From positions 8,359 to 72,358 of the forward strand of contig CAYGDP010000020.1 of assembly GCA_964348665.1 (NCBI GenBank): 64,000 bases of DNA, read 5' to 3'. Position numbers and translations under genes: made by a program. Under the pieces are notes generated by a model. It worked only from the letters and a program-made list of their open reading frames with translations. It ran no database searches and had not been told where the DNA came from. Shown in pieces: positions 40,210 to 49,663 of the stretch (position 1 is its first letter; each line of letters opens with the position of its first letter). The stretch is from CAYGDP01 sp964348665. Its GTDB lineage: Bacteria; Verrucomicrobiota; Verrucomicrobiia; Palsa-1439; CAYGDP01.

Positions 40210-41874
40210 CTAAATCTTCTGGATGCGGCTCTTGTCTATCCACTTGAGAAAAGTTGGATCTGATTTAATCGTTGAGATTAAAAATACTTTATGCCTCGCC
40301 CTTGTTAAGGCGACAAGAAATTTACAAACATCCAAATCCGTAATTTTTTTACTTTCGTCGTTAATCAAATATCGGTCATCAAAGTGCGTAATAAAGACGA
40401 TGTCAGCATCAAGCCCTTTTGACCCCTGGACGGTCGTTGCCTTTATCGGGACGTTCCCGACACCTGAAATACGGATTGATTTAGCTGAACCGACATCGTC
40501 TTTTAAAACGTCTTTGCTTTCCCTGAAAGGGTCACGGCGAATTCGTTTGAAAATTTCTCGCAAAGCATCTTCATCAATAGGTTTTCCGTCTATTATTTTG
40601 CGCAGATGAGCCAATAAGCTACGCACTTCACGCTTGTGTACTTGAGGCATTATGTCTTCGAAGGACTTCTGCGCTGGCTGGTCCGTTTCATTGAGTAGCG
40701 ACCGGAACTTTACATCGTCCAAGAGTGCCTTTGCCGTTATTCGCCAACCAAGCTTGCATTTTTTATTTTCAATTAGAAGCTTCAGGCCGTCCAGTAGCGT
40801 CGGCTCTCTTTCGGTTTGGCCTTCGGGCAAAGAGATATTCTTAAAACCAACATCTCTTAGCGCGCCGCCGATCCTTTGCAACTGCTTCGTCCACGGCGAA
40901 ATTATCAACACTGAAAACTTATCGCGCACGTGCCCCGCAATCTGTTCAAGGTTGCTTTGAATAAAATACGGAATTTGCGCTTCCCATTTATGGCAGTGAA
41001 TAATTTTGGAATTTCGGTCGCTCAATTCATCTTTCAATTTATCCTCGAAATATTCATAAGTTTTTTCGACTCGGCCTTGCAGCAATCCAGCCCGTTTTGC
41101 GGCTTTGACTATGTCGTTGGAAGTCTCTACGATTACTCGTGTACATCGAGAGCAGAACGGCAAATTGAATTGCTCAAATCCAAAAGTTGCATTGCCATGT
41201 CGTTGGCGAATATGTTCAGTGCTTGCATTTTTAAATTCGTATAAAGCTTGGTCATCATCACCAGCGATCAGAATTGAATTTTTTTCCGCAAGAAAATCAA
41301 TAAGCGACACCTCAAGCTGGTTGAAATCCTGAAATTCATCGACAATCACTTGGTCATATATTGGCACATCCACCTTCTTGCTTTCAAAAAACTTCACCGC
41401 CCCGTAAATGACGTCAGAATGGCCGTAATGATTGTCGTAGTAACGCATCCTATCGCGGTAGAACTTAATACATTGATTTTCGTCGTCACGGGTATGAAAT
41501 ATAGGATCAAAGTCAATTTCCCGGTTGAGTAGTATATTCGCGTCCTCTTTTATGACCGCCGAAAGTTTTGGAAAAACTTTCACATCTTTGCCAGTCGCGC
41601 GTTTAACAATTCCGCGTGCAAAACTGTGTAGCGTTTTCACTTCAGACAACCCACAAAGTTTTAAGGAGAGGTCGTCAACAAGCGCCTTGATGAAAGAGAG
41701 CGTAAGTGTTCGCGTTTTTTCTTCTAAAATTTTCGCGAAAAGATGCGTCTTGCCTGTTCCTGGGCCAGCGACAACAAGTATCTTCTTGGCCCGCGATTTT
41801 AAAATGGCGATAGTGTGTTCGTCACGGAGGCGTTTCGCTTTTGCATATTTATCTTCGGAAGCGATTTGAGTCAT
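40210..41874 (-). CDS. UvrD/Rep-like superfamily 1 helicase, probably acquired
   Basis: A 554-residue ATP-dependent helicase. Motif I is VVAGPGTGKTHLF, motif II VIVDEFQDFNQLE, motif III GDDDQALYEF, and motifs V/VI are TVQGSKGLDADIVFI and FLVALTRARHKVFL. It is shorter than UvrD (about 720). Codon use is clearly more AT-rich than its neighbours (runs such as AATATTCATAAG-type sequence), which suggests recent transfer. Stand-alone helicases of this type occur in defence systems, but no partner nuclease is seen here. Confidence 0.85.
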   Translation of the reverse strand: MTQIASEDKYAKAKRLRDEHTIAILKSRAKKILVVAGPGTGKTHLFAKILEEKTRTLTLSFIKALVDDLSLKLCGLSEVKTLHSFARGIVKRATGKDVKVFPKLSAVIKEDANILLNREIDFDPIFHTRDDENQCIKFYRDRMRYYDNHYGHSDVIYGAVKFFESKKVDVPIYDQVIVDEFQDFNQLEVSLIDFLAEKNSILIAGDDDQALYEFKNASTEHIRQRHGNATFGFEQFNLPFCSRCTRVIVETSNDIVKAAKRAGLLQGRVEKTYEYFEDKLKDELSDRNSKIIHCHKWEAQIPYFIQSNLEQIAGHVRDKFSVLIISPWTKQLQRIGGALRDVGFKNISLPEGQTEREPTLLDGLKLLIENKKCKLGWRITAKALLDDVKFRSLLNETDQPAQKSFEDIMPQVHKREVRSLLAHLRKIIDGKPIDEDALREIFKRIRRDPFRESKDVLKDDVGSAKSIRISGVGNVPIKATTVQGSKGLDADIVFITHFDDRYLINDESKKITDLDVCKFLVALTRARHKVFLISTIKSDPTFLKWIDKSRIQKI

Positions 41875-42009
41875 GGGGCTATTTTTTCAATTTTTATTTT
41901 ACCCCTTCGACGGCGGCAGCGTGCCGATTGCGCGGTCGGAGCCACCGATGATTCTGGCAATTTAGTTGTCGGCGTAGAAATTTGGAGTGGTTTTCATGGT
42001 GACGTTTCA

Positions 42010-42243
42010 TCATGCCGCCACAGCGAGGGCTTTTTGCACGGGCTTGGCGAGCGCGACGGGCAGAAAATAATCGGCGGGGAAGAGGTAATCCTCGCCCGAT
42101 TCGTCCACGACACAGATGAGTTGATGCTTCGCAGCCTTGGCGTCGGGCAGCGCAGCGTAAATCTTGCGCGGCTCAAGCGAGGCGTCGTAGCCTTCGTTCT
42201 TCACACAGACGACGAAGTGTTGCTTCGTTCCGTTCGCTTTCAT
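42010..42243 (-). CDS. Small conserved hypothetical protein
   Basis: A 77-residue soluble protein (MKANGTKQHFVVCVKNEGYD, then ASLEPRKIY, CVVDESGEDYLFPADYF). The pattern of a short beta-rich protein with DESGEDYL is common in small uncharacterised bacterial proteins. I start at ATG 42243; earlier codons have no appeal. It lies between the helicase and the dehydrogenase on the same strand. Function unknown. Confidence 0.7.
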   Translation of the reverse strand: MKANGTKQHFVVCVKNEGYDASLEPRKIYAALPDAKAAKHQLICVVDESGEDYLFPADYFLPVALAKPVQKALAVAA

Positions 42244-42378
42244 GACTCGCCTATCAATACCATGAGTAAAAATCGCTGGCAATGCAGAAGCGGCGAGACG
42301 CCGCGTCCACTTTTCTTTCGCGCCTATCCGCGTGCACCTGTCCCGTATCTTTGGTCGGGATTAGAGGTTGAACAATCT

Positions 42379-43371
42379 TCATTTCAAAAACCCTCGATTC
42401 ACGCAATTTCTCGATTTCCCGCCCGACAACACCCGGCGGATTTCATCGGCAGCTTTGGCGCGCATTTCACGGAAACCATCCTCGGAATAAAACGCAGCGT
42501 GCGGCGTGAGTATCACGTTGGGTAATTTCCCCGCTCTCCACGCAATCAACAGAGGATCATCGTTACGTGGCGGTTCCTGCTCCAGCACATCCAGCCCCGC
42601 GCCCGCGATTTGCTTTTTCAACAATGCCGAGAGCAATGCCTTCTGATCCACCACCCCGCCTCGCGAAGTGTTCACCAGTACGGCAGTGCGCTTCATCTTG
42701 GCAATCGCGGCGGCGTTGATGATGTGCCGCGTTTCCTCGGTCAACGGCGTATGCAGGGAAAGCACGTCGCTCTTGGCAAGCAATTCATCGAACTCCACTC
42801 GCTTGCAGTGAACCGCCTTGCCGAACCCACTCGGCAGATACGGATCGCAGAAAATTACACGCCACCCACAGGCCTTTGCCCGCAGCGCCGTTGCCATTCC
42901 GATGCTACCCATCCCCAGCACGCCGAAGATGCGTCCGCGATTGCGATAAAGTGGCTTTCCGACTCTCCAGCTCCATCCACTTCTCCCCCGCTCACCAAGC
43001 TCCCGTGAATAGATACGAATCTTCCGCGTCAGTGCCAACGCCAACCCGAGAGCATGGTCGGCAACCTCGTCCACGCCGTAATCAGGCACGTTACTGATGA
43101 TGATGTCGCGTTTGCCCGCCGCTTTGATGTCCACGTTATCGAAACCGACACCACAGCGAACGACGATCTTCAAGTGTGACAGCCGTTTGAAAGTCTTGTC
43201 GCTCAACGTGATGTCGTGCCAGACCATCAGGGCGCTTGCATCGCGCGCCGCGGGCAGCAAATCCTCTTCGCGATGGCGAACCAACGGCGTAACGGTTGCC
43301 ACCCCGCGCAACACCTTGCGCTCGATGTCGGGCACACCTTCAAAAAAGTCGGTGATATAAACGCGTTTCAT
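42379..43371 (-). CDS. D-isomer-specific 2-hydroxyacid dehydrogenase (CtBP-like)
   Basis: A 330-residue NAD-dependent dehydrogenase. It shows VVRCGVGFDNVDIKAAGKRD, VPDYGVDEVADHALGLALAL, the Rossmann motif FGVLGMGSIGMATALRAKACG, the catalytic Arg in VLVNTSRGGVVD, Glu in LDVLEQEPP and His in LTPHAAFYS. The PDYG-VDEVADHAL segment favours the C-terminal-binding-protein-like subgroup. The substrate is unknown. ATG 43371 is preferred to an upstream non-ATG start. Confidence 0.9.
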   Translation of the reverse strand: MKRVYITDFFEGVPDIERKVLRGVATVTPLVRHREEDLLPAARDASALMVWHDITLSDKTFKRLSHLKIVVRCGVGFDNVDIKAAGKRDIIISNVPDYGVDEVADHALGLALALTRKIRIYSRELGERGRSGWSWRVGKPLYRNRGRIFGVLGMGSIGMATALRAKACGWRVIFCDPYLPSGFGKAVHCKRVEFDELLAKSDVLSLHTPLTEETRHIINAAAIAKMKRTAVLVNTSRGGVVDQKALLSALLKKQIAGAGLDVLEQEPPRNDDPLLIAWRAGKLPNVILTPHAAFYSEDGFREMRAKAADEIRRVLSGGKSRNCVNRGFLK

Positions 43372-43382
43372 TCTTTTATTAC

Positions 43383-43500
43383 CCGCAAAACACACGAAAA
43401 ACGCGAAAGCGATTCTATTTTTTGTGCTTCTTGTGGCTCTTTGTGGCCATTCATTCTATTTCGCGCTTTTTGCGTGTTTCGTGGGCCAACAATCTTATCT
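43383..43500. repeat. Inverted repeat tract of CACGAAAAACGCGAAA type
   Basis: ACACACGAAAAACGCGAAAG at the left and TTTCGCGCTTTTTGCGTGTT at the right are inverted copies separated by TTGTGCTTCTTGTGGCTCTT-type sequence. The element lies just upstream of the dehydrogenase start and downstream of the nfi fragment, whose frame runs into it. Confidence 0.5.
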
Positions 43501-43622
43501 GATTCACCTCCAGATGCGCTTGCCTGGCAGGTTCAGGCTGACGATACCGCGTACAACAGGCTAAGACAATTCGAATTGCGCGGGAGAGGTCGATTTCATG
43601 TCCGATGAATAAACAACGCACT
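43451..43622 (-). pseudogene. nfi: Fragment of an endonuclease V gene
   Basis: The minus strand encodes LFIGHEIDLSRAIRIVLACC then TRYRQPEPARQAHLEVNQIR, which aligns along its length with the C-terminus of the intact nfi product at 51610-52377 (SVGHKIDLASAVRIVLVCCT, RYRQPEPTRQAHREVNRMR). No start codon or N-terminal domain precedes it; the upstream bases belong to the ankyrin gene end. It therefore looks like the remnant of a second or recombined nfi copy. Confidence 0.75.
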
Positions 43623-43634
43623 GATTTTTTACTG

Positions 43635-44849
43635 TCACTCGTTCATTTTCGTCCCTCGCAAGAGATCGGCGATTTCCGTATGACCCAACTCAACGGCAAT
43701 AGTGAGCGGAGTGCGTCCTAGTTTGTCTTTGAGAGCGAGATCTGCGCCTTTGGCCTGTAGCATCCCGGTGATCTCGCGATGACCGTGCAACACCGCCTCG
43801 TGCAACGGTGTCCGAAGATTGTTGGATTCGGCAGCGTTGATGTCCGCGTTTTGCGCCAATAACACCTCGACGACATGAGCGTGGCATTTTCGGACGGCCC
43901 AGAAAAGAGGCGTCTCGCCTTCTTTGTTTCTGGCATTGATGTTGGCGCCCGCATTGAGAAGCATTTCTGTAATGGTCGCGCGGCCTTCGGCGGCGGCTGT
44001 ATGCAAGACTGTCCAATGATTGACCCAGTCCTGCTCGGCATTGGCGTAGTCGGGATTTTCCTGAAGGATCGCCTGCACTTTTTCCTCGTGCCCGGCCGAG
44101 ATTGCATCCAGCAAAGTCTCTGCGTCGGCGCGCGTCGCAAACGGCGTACTGCCCGTCGCGCCATGTTCCTTGAGCAGCGCAGCGACTCGTTTGTCTCTGG
44201 CAAATTGGAGCGGAACCCGACCCAGATAATCTTGCGCCTGCGGATTGGCGTGACTCTCCAACAAGACTCGCGCAACTTTGAATTGGTTGCGCCGGGCAGC
44301 AATGTGCAATGCCGTCTCGCCCTTGAGCGTTCGGGCTTCGATGTTTGCCTGGCGCGCCAGCAACAATTCCACCAAATCTTTTCGCCCCATTTCCGTGGCA
44401 AGATGCAGTGGACTGTGTCCCGACCGATCGGTGCCGTTGATTTCCGCGCCGTAATCCAGCAATAGCTCAACGAGATCGAATTGTCCGGAGTGTATCGCCT
44501 GGCCGAGCGCGGTGGAATTGTCTCGGTCGGTATCCTTGGCGCGCGCCAATTCCGGGTTGGCGCGCAGCGCGGCACGGACTTGATCAATGTCACCCTTTCG
44601 CACTGCCCGATGGAACGGCGTGCTATTGCCGCGAGAATGCGACCGGTGACTGACGACAAACACCCCAACGATGCCAACAGCGAGAACTAAAAACCCTGCC
44701 GTGGCGAGAACCGCGATTACAATCCAGAAATGTTTTCGGGATCGTACGGCGGGTTGAATCCGTGGCGGTGGTTGTCCGGTATAAATGCGTGGGGGACAAA
44801 TCCGGGGCGGTTCAGCGATCGGCGGCTGACTGTCGGGATGGACATTCAT
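43635..44849 (-). CDS. Membrane-anchored ankyrin repeat protein
   Basis: A 404-residue protein: a proline-rich N-terminal segment of about 40 residues, one membrane helix near residues 42-65 (FWIVIAVLATAGFLVLAVGI), then about nine ankyrin repeats (TPFHRAVRKGDIDQVRAAL, SPLHLATEMGRKDLVELLLA, TPLHEAVLHGHREI). The repeats should lie outside the cytoplasmic membrane. It is the last of three adjacent ankyrin genes and seven bases after the larger one. Binding partner unknown. Confidence 0.85.
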   Translation of the reverse strand: MNVHPDSQPPIAEPPRICPPRIYTGQPPPRIQPAVRSRKHFWIVIAVLATAGFLVLAVGIVGVFVVSHRSHSRGNSTPFHRAVRKGDIDQVRAALRANPELARAKDTDRDNSTALGQAIHSGQFDLVELLLDYGAEINGTDRSGHSPLHLATEMGRKDLVELLLARQANIEARTLKGETALHIAARRNQFKVARVLLESHANPQAQDYLGRVPLQFARDKRVAALLKEHGATGSTPFATRADAETLLDAISAGHEEKVQAILQENPDYANAEQDWVNHWTVLHTAAAEGRATITEMLLNAGANINARNKEGETPLFWAVRKCHAHVVEVLLAQNADINAAESNNLRTPLHEAVLHGHREITGMLQAKGADLALKDKLGRTPLTIAVELGHTEIADLLRGTKMNE

Positions 44850-44855
44850 GTCCCG

Positions 44856-46931
44856 TCATTCCTTGACGCCCTTATCTTTCAACAACGCGGCGATATCGAT
44901 GTAACCAAATTCACGGGCGATCACGAGAGGCGTGCGATTGCTTTTGTCTTTGCGATTGGGATCGCCCCCATTGGCCAGCATTAATTCCACCAATTCCTTT
45001 TTGTCACCATAAACAGCCCAATGCAATGCGGTCATACCTATGACATCTACCGCATTGGGGTCCGCCTTTTTCGACAGCAATAGCTCAACCAATCCTTTGT
45101 GTCCGGTGCGTATAGCCCAATGCAAAGCCGTATGACCGCCGTTGCCAGCGACGTTCACATCCGCTTTGCTGGCCAGCAACAATTCAGTGACATCCCTTCG
45201 ACCGAGCATCACCGCCCTATGAAGCGCTGTCCACCCATATGAATCCTTTTCCGAGACAGAGCCCGGTTTGCTGGCGAGCAGCGTCTTGATTTTTTCGAGG
45301 TTTCCTTCTGCGACTGCAACGTGAAGGTCGGGATCAGCAGGCGTGGCCGCAATCCCAAATCCAGCGCCCGCGGCGCGGTTGTTGTCGCGATATTGTCCGC
45401 CGCCTTCCGTCGCGCCGCGTGCGCGCAATAACTCGGCGATGTCACTTTGATTATACGCCAGCGCGAGGGTAAGCGGCGTGCGCCTGTACCGGTCGCGCAA
45501 ATTGAGATCCGCGCCCTTCGCCACCAGCAATTCGACGATTTCTTTTCGCCCTTTATACACTGCCAAATGCAACGGGGTCTGTCGGCTCAAATCGAGTGCG
45601 TTCACATTCGACCCTTTCGAAAGCAACAGTTCAGCCACTTCCTTTTGCCCACTCGACGCCGCCCAATGCAATGGGGTTTTGTACTGGCTATCGGTGACTT
45701 GAACCAACTTCGGCCCTTCCTCAATCAAAGCAGCTATTTTTTTTACATTGCCCGCGACGACGGAAAAAATCATCCCGCCGTCTTCCGTGGCGCCGCGGGA
45801 CCGAAGCAACTCCGCAATTTCCGCGTGCCGCTCAAATAACGCCCAAAAAAGCGCGCTTTTACCAGTGTCATCCCGCGCGTCCACGTCCGCGCCGGCATCG
45901 AGCAATTTTTTGACAATCTCCTTAAACCCGCCATTCGTCGCATCGAAGAGCGGGGAACCGCCGCCCGCGCCGCGGACGTTGGGGTCGGCTTTGCGGTCGA
46001 GAAGCAATGCGACCAAATCGGCATGGCCAGCGCGCGCTGCGATGTGAAGCGGCGTATCGCCACTGCGATCATTGCCATCGTGGTTTTCGCGCGCCCGGAC
46101 AAGTTCGGGTTGTTCATCGAGCAACGCCTTGACGCGAGCCATGTCCCCTTTTGCAAGCGGGCCAAAGATGTCCTCGGTCGCCCCGTGTTTCTTCAACAGC
46201 GCGGCGAGTTCGTCCCGTTGCTGATCGCGCGCGAGCGCCAGCGGAGTCCGTCCCGATCGATCCTGGGCGTTTACATCGGCGCGACGTTCCAGAAGAATTT
46301 CAACCACCTCGCGGCGATTATTGCGAATGGCGGTGTGCAACGGCGTTTCCTGTTCGTACCCGCGCGCGTTGATCCGTGCCGATTTGTCGAGCAACAATCG
46401 CACAATCGCGGCATTGCCATTCTCCGCCGCTCGATGCAACGGCGTGATACCATGCTCCGCCATCGCGTTCACATCCGCCCCGCGCGCAATAAGCAGTTCG
46501 GCAATCTCGGTGTGTCCGCGGTCGGCGGCGATGTGGAGCGACCCGATGCTCATCCCCAATACGCGGGCGTTGACATTCGCGCTGTTGTCGAGCAACAATT
46601 TGACGATTTCGAGACGGCCATTTTCGACGGCCAGATGAAGTGGCGTTTGACGGCGGCGCGTTTGAAGGTTGGCGTTGGCTTTGTTCGCCAAGAGCACCCG
46701 CACGACGGCAAGATTACCTTTTTCCGCCGCCAGATGCAGTGGCGTCATCCCTTCGTCATTCTGCGCCCAAGAAAGGTTCGGATTTTTTTCGAGCAAGGCC
46801 GCGACCTTGTCGGGGTCGCCCGCCGTCGCCGCATCGTGGATCTCGTCGGCGCGAGCGGCAAACGGCAATTGAATGGCCACAAAAAGATTCACTACGTAGA
46901 ACGTGGCAGGCAAGAAATGCATAAGTTTCAT
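44856..46931 (-). CDS. Large exported ankyrin repeat protein
   Basis: About 691 residues with a signal peptide (MKLMHFLPATFYVVNLFVAI, cleavage near AARADE) and roughly 18 ankyrin repeats, for example TPLHLAAEKGNLAVVRVLLA and TALHWAIRTGHKGLVELLLS. Repeats are interrupted every few units by ATEDG/ATEGG-containing spacers, hinting at block duplication. I start at ATG 46931. Shares EIHDAATAGDPDKVAALL with the next upstream ankyrin gene, so they are paralogues. Confidence 0.85.
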   Translation of the reverse strand: MKLMHFLPATFYVVNLFVAIQLPFAARADEIHDAATAGDPDKVAALLEKNPNLSWAQNDEGMTPLHLAAEKGNLAVVRVLLANKANANLQTRRRQTPLHLAVENGRLEIVKLLLDNSANVNARVLGMSIGSLHIAADRGHTEIAELLIARGADVNAMAEHGITPLHRAAENGNAAIVRLLLDKSARINARGYEQETPLHTAIRNNRREVVEILLERRADVNAQDRSGRTPLALARDQQRDELAALLKKHGATEDIFGPLAKGDMARVKALLDEQPELVRARENHDGNDRSGDTPLHIAARAGHADLVALLLDRKADPNVRGAGGGSPLFDATNGGFKEIVKKLLDAGADVDARDDTGKSALFWALFERHAEIAELLRSRGATEDGGMIFSVVAGNVKKIAALIEEGPKLVQVTDSQYKTPLHWAASSGQKEVAELLLSKGSNVNALDLSRQTPLHLAVYKGRKEIVELLVAKGADLNLRDRYRRTPLTLALAYNQSDIAELLRARGATEGGGQYRDNNRAAGAGFGIAATPADPDLHVAVAEGNLEKIKTLLASKPGSVSEKDSYGWTALHRAVMLGRRDVTELLLASKADVNVAGNGGHTALHWAIRTGHKGLVELLLSKKADPNAVDVIGMTALHWAVYGDKKELVELMLANGGDPNRKDKSNRTPLVIAREFGYIDIAALLKDKGVKE

Positions 46932-47073
46932 CGTTTGCTTAGACAATAGCACAGGTGAGTTTGTTTCGCATCTGACGAATCTAACTGCGCATTCGCTTTG
47001 CAGTTTCGCCCTTCACTCATCTGCCAGTCCTTGATGATTTACGAGTCAGGCAAGATGCCAAAAACGGTCGTTT

Positions 47074-48048
47074 TCATCGGGTTGATGCCTTTCGTTGCGG
47101 ATCGCATTTCCAAATTATCAAAACCGATACGACACCGACAGTCAGCAGCACTGCAATCCAAACGATCGGGCTTGTCTGTTCGCCGCCCGCCAGATGCGCG
47201 CGGAGAATTGCGACGACTTCCTTCCTGCCATCCCTCTCGGCAACTTTTAAAGGAGTGAGACCTATCGAGGTCTCTGCATTAACGTCAGCACCTTTCGCGA
47301 TCAATAGCTTTACAATCTTCTCTCGATTTCCAACACGCCCGACGCTTGATGCTGCGTCGTGTAGTGGCGTCCAGCCGTTGCGTCCTTTGTGGTTTACATT
47401 TGCGCCGTGAACAATCAGCAACTCGAGAAACTCTTCATTGTTGGAAAGAATTGCTCCAGCAATCGGGGTATATCCTCCAGAGCCCGCCGCATTAACATCC
47501 GCTCCGCGAGTCAACAGCAGCTCTAACACTGCTTTATTGCTTGCCTGTGCAGCCTCAAATAGCGCTGTTGCAGTGCCGATGTTTGGATCCGCACCATTGT
47601 CCAAAAGCAACTGAACTATCGGTAGATTTCCCCGGCTTGTGGCTTCACACAACGGCGTACGGCCATCCGCCACCAAATCAATATCCGCATCGTTGGCCAG
47701 TAGAAACTCAACCATCGCTCGACTGTCAGCGGCGATCGCCTCCCAAAGCGGCGTCCGATTGGCCGCAGCGCGAGCGTCCACGTTTGCCTTCGCCATCAAC
47801 AAGACCTTGGCAATTACGATCTGGTTGTGACTCGCAGCTTCATGCAAGGGTGTACGATCATTATAGCCTTGCGCGGTAATCAAGCTCGGATCCGCCGCCA
47901 GCAGCGCTTTCACGCGCTCGACATCCCCGCGTGCCGCCGCGTCGTGGATTTCTCCAGCGCGAGCGACGGCGCAAAGCGCGAGAGTGGTTAGATAGACCAC
48001 GAATGCACGCGAATGCACGCGAAAAGACGGCGGCATGACTCGATTCAT
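47074..48048 (-). CDS. Exported ankyrin repeat protein with C-terminal membrane anchor
   Basis: About 324 residues: N-terminal signal (FVVYLTTLALCAVARAGE), EIHDAAARGDVERVKALLAA then about seven ankyrin repeats, and a C-terminal helix (IVWIAVLLTVGVVSVLIIW) with a basic tail, giving a tail-anchored outward-facing repeat domain. The region before the signal (FRVHSRAF) is encoded by a GAATGCACGCGAA repeat also found near 51593. ATG 48048 or 48036 could be the start. Confidence 0.85.
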   Translation of the reverse strand: MNRVMPPSFRVHSRAFVVYLTTLALCAVARAGEIHDAAARGDVERVKALLAADPSLITAQGYNDRTPLHEAASHNQIVIAKVLLMAKANVDARAAANRTPLWEAIAADSRAMVEFLLANDADIDLVADGRTPLCEATSRGNLPIVQLLLDNGADPNIGTATALFEAAQASNKAVLELLLTRGADVNAAGSGGYTPIAGAILSNNEEFLELLIVHGANVNHKGRNGWTPLHDAASSVGRVGNREKIVKLLIAKGADVNAETSIGLTPLKVAERDGRKEVVAILRAHLAGGEQTSPIVWIAVLLTVGVVSVLIIWKCDPQRKASTR

Positions 48049-48119
48049 CCTTGGCTTAGACAAAGCACAGTCTTTCTTATCACGCGTATTCGATTCTCCG
48101 ATTGTCGAGGCATACGATC

Positions 48120-48629
48120 CTACTTCATCGGTTCGGGATTGGCGGCGCTCAACTCGCGAGCCAGATTGAAAGGACGAATATCGTGTAGGCTGCCCATCGT
48201 GCGGGTGTTGAGCAGGGAGAGGGCAAGGACTGTGTCAAGGGTGAGCTTGTCTGCCTTTGGTACTTTGCCCCCTTTCACCGCCGCGGCGGCTGCCGACCAA
48301 TCCAGATCGCGGGTTTGTGGACGGTATGCGATCAGGTAAGTTTCGCCGGCGAGCTTGATGGTTTTGCCTTGTGTATAATACGGACGCAAGATGACCGCGC
48401 CGGTTTCAGTGACAGCGGCATAGACTTGCAACCAATCGGATTTCTCACCACCCGCCTGACGCGGCGGTTGTTCGTCTAGAACGAACCGCCGCCAGTCGAC
48501 CTTAAGTTCTTTGAACTTCAACTCCAACGGGATATTCTTGCCCTCCATCAACGCCGCATAATCCGAATCGTCCGCGCTCGCCATTACGGCGACTGTAAGC
48601 AACGATATCGCTATCATCCATTTTTTCAT
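48120..48629 (-). CDS. Exported protein of unknown function
   Basis: A 169-residue protein with signal peptide MKKWMIAISLLTVAVMASAD. The mature part (LELKFKELKVDWRRFVLDEQ, YYTQGKTIKLAGETYLIAYR) is beta-rich, with a helical C-terminus naming no known family. AGGAAGG lies five bases before the ATG at 48629. It follows the TIM-barrel gene on the same strand with a short gap. Confidence 0.7.
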   Translation of the reverse strand: MKKWMIAISLLTVAVMASADDSDYAALMEGKNIPLELKFKELKVDWRRFVLDEQPPRQAGGEKSDWLQVYAAVTETGAVILRPYYTQGKTIKLAGETYLIAYRPQTRDLDWSAAAAAVKGGKVPKADKLTLDTVLALSLLNTRTMGSLHDIRPFNLARELSAANPEPMK

Positions 48630-48671
48630 CAGCACCTTCCTCGCGAATCCCCAATCCTGATTCCCCGTCGC

Positions 48672-49544
48672 TCACACATCGCAAATGCCGACGGCTTGCC
48701 GCAACGAAGTCATCGGATCGCGTTTTGGAATGAATTCCTGCGCGAGATACCCTTTGAAACCCGTGTCCACGATGGCCTGGCAAACACGCTTGTAGTTTAG
48801 CTCCTGTGTCTCGTCAATCTCCGCGCGCCCCGGTACGCCGCCCGTATGATAATGGGCGAAATGTTTGTGATGTTTCTCGATGGTGGCGATCACGTCACCT
48901 TCCATAATTTGCATGTGATAGATGTCGTAGAGCAGTTTGAAACGCTCCGACTCGATTCGCTTGCAAAGCTCCACGCCCCAGGCGGATTTATCGCACTGGT
49001 AGTCGGCATGATTGACTTTGCTATTGAGCAATTCCATCGCGACGGTCACCCCGAGTTGTTCGGCCAACGGCATGATGCGTTTCAAACCTTTGGCGCAATT
49101 ATCGAGACCATCGGCGTCGGAAAGGCCGCGCCGATTTCCCGAAAAGACAATCATATTGGGCAGACCGGCGTCTTTGATCAATGGCAAGAGTCGTTCAGAT
49201 TCTTTTACCAACTTGTCGTGATCGGCAGGTTTGTTCCAGCCGTCCACGATGCCGCTCGGGCCGCTGGCCATTGCGCAGGTAAGCCCGTATTTTTTCACCG
49301 TCGGCCAATCTTTTTCGCCGAGCAGTTCGACGGACACAATCCCCATCTCGGCGGCATTCTTGCAGAGTTGATCGAGCGTTTGCTTTGAGTAACACCATTT
49401 ACAAACCGATTGTTTGAGTCGGCCTTTCAATTTTGCCGGCTCGGGAGCGGTGTCTTGCGCCGACAGTTTTCCAACGGCAAACGCGCCTGCCGCTCCTGCG
49501 GCCGTCACCAGCGCGTCCCGACGAGTGATGTTGGTAGTTTTCAT
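48672..49544 (-). CDS. Tat-exported TIM-barrel protein (hydroxypyruvate isomerase-like)
   Basis: A 290-residue xylose isomerase-like barrel protein with a Tat signal (TRRDALVTAAGAAGAFAVG). Key segments are KQSVCKWCYSK, GIVSVELLGEKDW, MELLNSKVNHADYQCD, LLYDIYHMQIMEGDV, FAHYHTGGVPGRAEI and YLAQEFIPKRDP, where Glu, Asp and His residues form the metal site of hydroxypyruvate isomerase/IolE-type enzymes. Export is unusual for cytoplasmic Hyi but common in this phylum and Planctomycetes. GGAG precedes the ATG. Confidence 0.85.
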   Translation of the reverse strand: MKTTNITRRDALVTAAGAAGAFAVGKLSAQDTAPEPAKLKGRLKQSVCKWCYSKQTLDQLCKNAAEMGIVSVELLGEKDWPTVKKYGLTCAMASGPSGIVDGWNKPADHDKLVKESERLLPLIKDAGLPNMIVFSGNRRGLSDADGLDNCAKGLKRIMPLAEQLGVTVAMELLNSKVNHADYQCDKSAWGVELCKRIESERFKLLYDIYHMQIMEGDVIATIEKHHKHFAHYHTGGVPGRAEIDETQELNYKRVCQAIVDTGFKGYLAQEFIPKRDPMTSLRQAVGICDV

Positions 49545-49663
49545 GAGGTCTCCTAGAATTTGACTTCAGTGTATTGCGAAGGTGGCAGCAGTGCAAGTCA
49601 GCACTTTGGGGTCGAACAATTCCTCGTTCAAATACGACGGTTTGCTTGTATGCTTTCGAGCGA

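Noticed and set aside
40210..42243. A Gabija-like defence system (UvrD-type helicase plus partner)
   Set aside because: No OLD-family or other nuclease lies next to the helicase; the 77-residue neighbour has no matching features.
43383..43500. Possible CRISPR-like or IS-end structure from the inverted repeats
   Set aside because: There is one inverted pair only, no regular spacers, no transposase and no target duplication visible.
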